A stretch of DNA of 64,000 nucleotides from Limnobaculum parvum. GTDB lineage: Bacteria; Pseudomonadota; Gammaproteobacteria; Enterobacterales; Enterobacteriaceae. Made by a program: the position numbers and the translations under genes. Location of the stretch: NCBI RefSeq assembly GCF_003096015.2, contig NZ_CP029185.2:915001-979000 (forward strand), written 5' to 3'. Positions 62,455 to 64,000 of this stretch are shown here, piece by piece. The notes under the pieces were generated by a model. It was given only the letters and a program-made list of their open reading frames with translations, did not search any database and was not told where the DNA came from. The first letter of the stretch is position 1. Each line of letters starts with the position of its first letter.

Positions 62455-63512
62455 ATGGCCAAAAAGGAAAAAATTTTACCAAAAAACATCAATGAACTAC
62501 TGGACGCCGGTGATATTGATGAATTAAAAGCGATTTACGATAGCTGTGAGTTGGATGCTCGTGGGGGCTTGGTAAGAGAACGGCTTTGAGCCTTTTTAAG
62601 ATCCCCGATGAATTGACTCGCTGGCTGATTGAGCAGGGGGCAGACATCGAAGCGACAGATAATTATAAGCGTACCGCGCTACATGAGCAGGCTGGCACTC
62701 TGTACGGTAATATTGAATTACTTTTGGCGTTAGGGGCAAACATTGAAGCGCAAGATTATCAGGATGCTACCCCATTACATAAGGCAGCCAGCGCTTATCG
62801 TGTAAATCACGTTCAGACATTAATTGCTCATGGGGCAAATATTTACGCTGAAGATCAGATGGGGCGAACCCCGCTAGCTGCTGCGCTTGACCGCTGTCAA
62901 AATGCTAACATTAACCGAATGGCTGATATCGCAGAGCTTTTGTTGGAGGCGGGAAATAAAATTCCACCAAAAATGCGTGAGCGTGTTACCAGTATCGGTG
63001 AAATGTTTGAATTTCACCGCGCTAATTTTTCTAAAGATAATATTGCTAAAACTGAGGCCGGCTTATCAAAGCTGTACCGCTTATTTGATGTTACGCCAGT
63101 GGCTAAACGGCAGATGTATGATGGTGTTTCTGATATCGTTGTCAGTTCTTCATGCTGGCAGCAGGCTCATCAGGAACTATGGGAACGTCTGGTACCTTCC
63201 AGCGGTAGCGCCGATACGGTGCAGGGTGAGGTGATTCGTGTCACTGGTCGCTTATCTCATGAAATATTGGATAACGGCGGAGCTAACTGGGATGCAGATT
63301 TTCGCAAAATGCTGAGTGCATTGCTGGTGTATTTTAAGTTAGGCAATGCGCTTGAGGCGGAAAAATGGGAAGAAGCAAAAACCATTGCGGCTCCAATCAA
63401 AGACGGTAGTGGTGATACAGAGGCGCTTTACCGTTTAACCGAGTTTGCGGTTGATTGGGTGAGGTTGAATCCAGTGCCGGTGGCCGTTGGGAAGGTGGAG
63501 TATCGGCGGTAA
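62455..63512 (+). pseudogene. Ankyrin-repeat protein gene split by a one-base frameshift
   Basis: ATG 62455, with AAGGA at nine-base spacing, opens a 44-codon frame ending at TGA 62587. The rest of the protein continues in another frame to 63512. The junction is a run of five G at 62563-62567. With six G the frame reads GGLGKRTALSLFKIPDEL without a break. The joined protein would have ~352 residues: an N-terminal helix pair (NINELLDAGDIDELKAIY), at least three ankyrin repeats (~55-155; GADIEATDNYKRTALHEQAG, GANIEAQDYQDATPLHKAA, GANIYAEDQMGRTPLAAAL) and a helical C-terminal domain of unknown role. It is either a pseudogene, a sequencing error or a switchable gene. Confidence 0.8.
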
Positions 63513-63577
63513 TAACTCCAGATATTCAGTGGGCTTCATCACCTCTATTAACCAAACTTATTCAGGAAAATTGCAAA

Positions 63578-63901
63578 ATGCTCAGAAGTTGCTTAATGAC
63601 AATCATGCTGATGTTTTCCTCTTACGTGTTGTCGGCAGAACACTGGATTGATGTTCGCATAGCGGAACAGTATCAGGCCGAACACATTGCCGGCGCTATC
63701 AATATCCCGTTGAGGCAGCTTAAAGAGCAGATCGCCAGCCAGATAAGTAATAAGGATGATACGCTGCACCTTTATTGTAACTCTGGACGTCAGTCGGGAA
63801 TGGCAAAGCAGCTCCTTCTTGAACTGGGATATACCCGGGTGCTGGATGAAGGAGGGATCGGCGGGATAGATCGTCCAAAAGAGAATCAAAATGGCGGTTG
63901 A
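63578..63901 (+). CDS. pspE: Periplasmic rhodanese PspE-like thiosulfate sulfurtransferase
   Basis: 107 residues with a signal peptide (LRSCLMTIMLMFSSYVLSA) followed by EHWIDVRIAEQYQAEHIAGAINIP, almost the same as in PspE. The catalytic loop is CNSGRQSG (CxxxxR type). Its periplasmic location and single rhodanese domain match E. coli PspE (104 residues). The frame is open from 63455, overlapping the ankyrin gene, but ATG 63578 with AGGAA upstream is the natural start. The other psp genes are not nearby. Confidence 0.9.
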   Translation: MLRSCLMTIMLMFSSYVLSAEHWIDVRIAEQYQAEHIAGAINIPLRQLKEQIASQISNKDDTLHLYCNSGRQSGMAKQLLLELGYTRVLDEGGIGGIDRPKENQNGG

Positions 63902-64000
63902 TAATCATCTCGCCAGATACCACGGTTATGTTACATAGCGCTCAGATTTATTCTTTTGAAACGATGATTAAGCCGAAACAGCTACGGATTCTTTACTAAA

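Overview
The window comes from a gammaproteobacterium of the order Enterobacterales. Almost every core gene matches its Escherichia coli counterpart at high identity and in similar order. The moderate G+C, a glutamine-dependent NAD synthetase beside glnB, and a NicO-type metal transporter with a DUF1007 partner suggest a lineage outside Escherichia/Salmonella, perhaps Budviciaceae, Yersinia or Pragia-like. That placement is inference. All comparisons with E. coli are from memory; no database search was run.

Layout. 1-1940: the 3' half of a 23S rRNA, a 5S rRNA and two strong terminators end an rRNA operon. 2147-5003 (minus): pssA, tapT(yfiP) and trxC. 5185-9448: yfiF, then yfhL, pgpC, tadA and mltF. 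9702-13804: purL with a PurR operator. 13868-18524: the GlrR/sigma-54-controlled sRNA gene glmY followed by glrK-qseG-glrR. 18602-22174: nadE, glnB and glyA. 22247-25053: a rhodanese, a DUF1007 secreted protein, a NicO metal transporter and a GDPD phosphodiesterase. 25206-26914: divergent suhB and trmJ. 27001-32719: the full isc operon (iscRSUA-hscBA-fdx-iscX) behind two abutting IscR sites. 32799-42267: pepB, yfhM (bacterial alpha-2-macroglobulin) and pbpC (PBP1C), with repeat copies on both sides of yfhM. 42807-52567: ndk, rlmN, pilW, rodZ, ispG, hisS, yfgM, bamB and der. 52568-56375: an accessory KefB-type antiporter and an AEC-family transporter lie between der and yfgJ. 56475-61776: an MliC-like putative lysozyme inhibitor, xseA and guaBA. 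61777-64000: AT-rich spacer, a frameshifted ankyrin-repeat gene and pspE.

How the genes fit together. Most form familiar modules: Fe-S cluster assembly (isc), purine synthesis (purL, guaBA), one-carbon and nitrogen control (glyA, glnB), envelope building (pssA, mltF, pbpC/yfhM, rodZ, bamB) and tRNA/rRNA modification (tapT, yfiF, tadA, trmJ, rlmN). The glmY-glrKR block is a self-contained circuit: the response regulator it encodes should act at the TGTC-N10-GACA sites visible upstream of the sigma-54 promoter of glmY.

The least explained structure is a dispersed, same-strand, multi-hairpin intergenic element present three times (34174, 39598, 52615). Its stems are preserved by wobble and compensatory changes, and one copy has lost a whole hairpin module. 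One copy sits where E. coli carries the sRNA gene ryfA, so the family may be RyfA-like RNAs or a mobile structured repeat. No CRISPR array, prophage, complete insertion sequence or toxin/defence island was seen.
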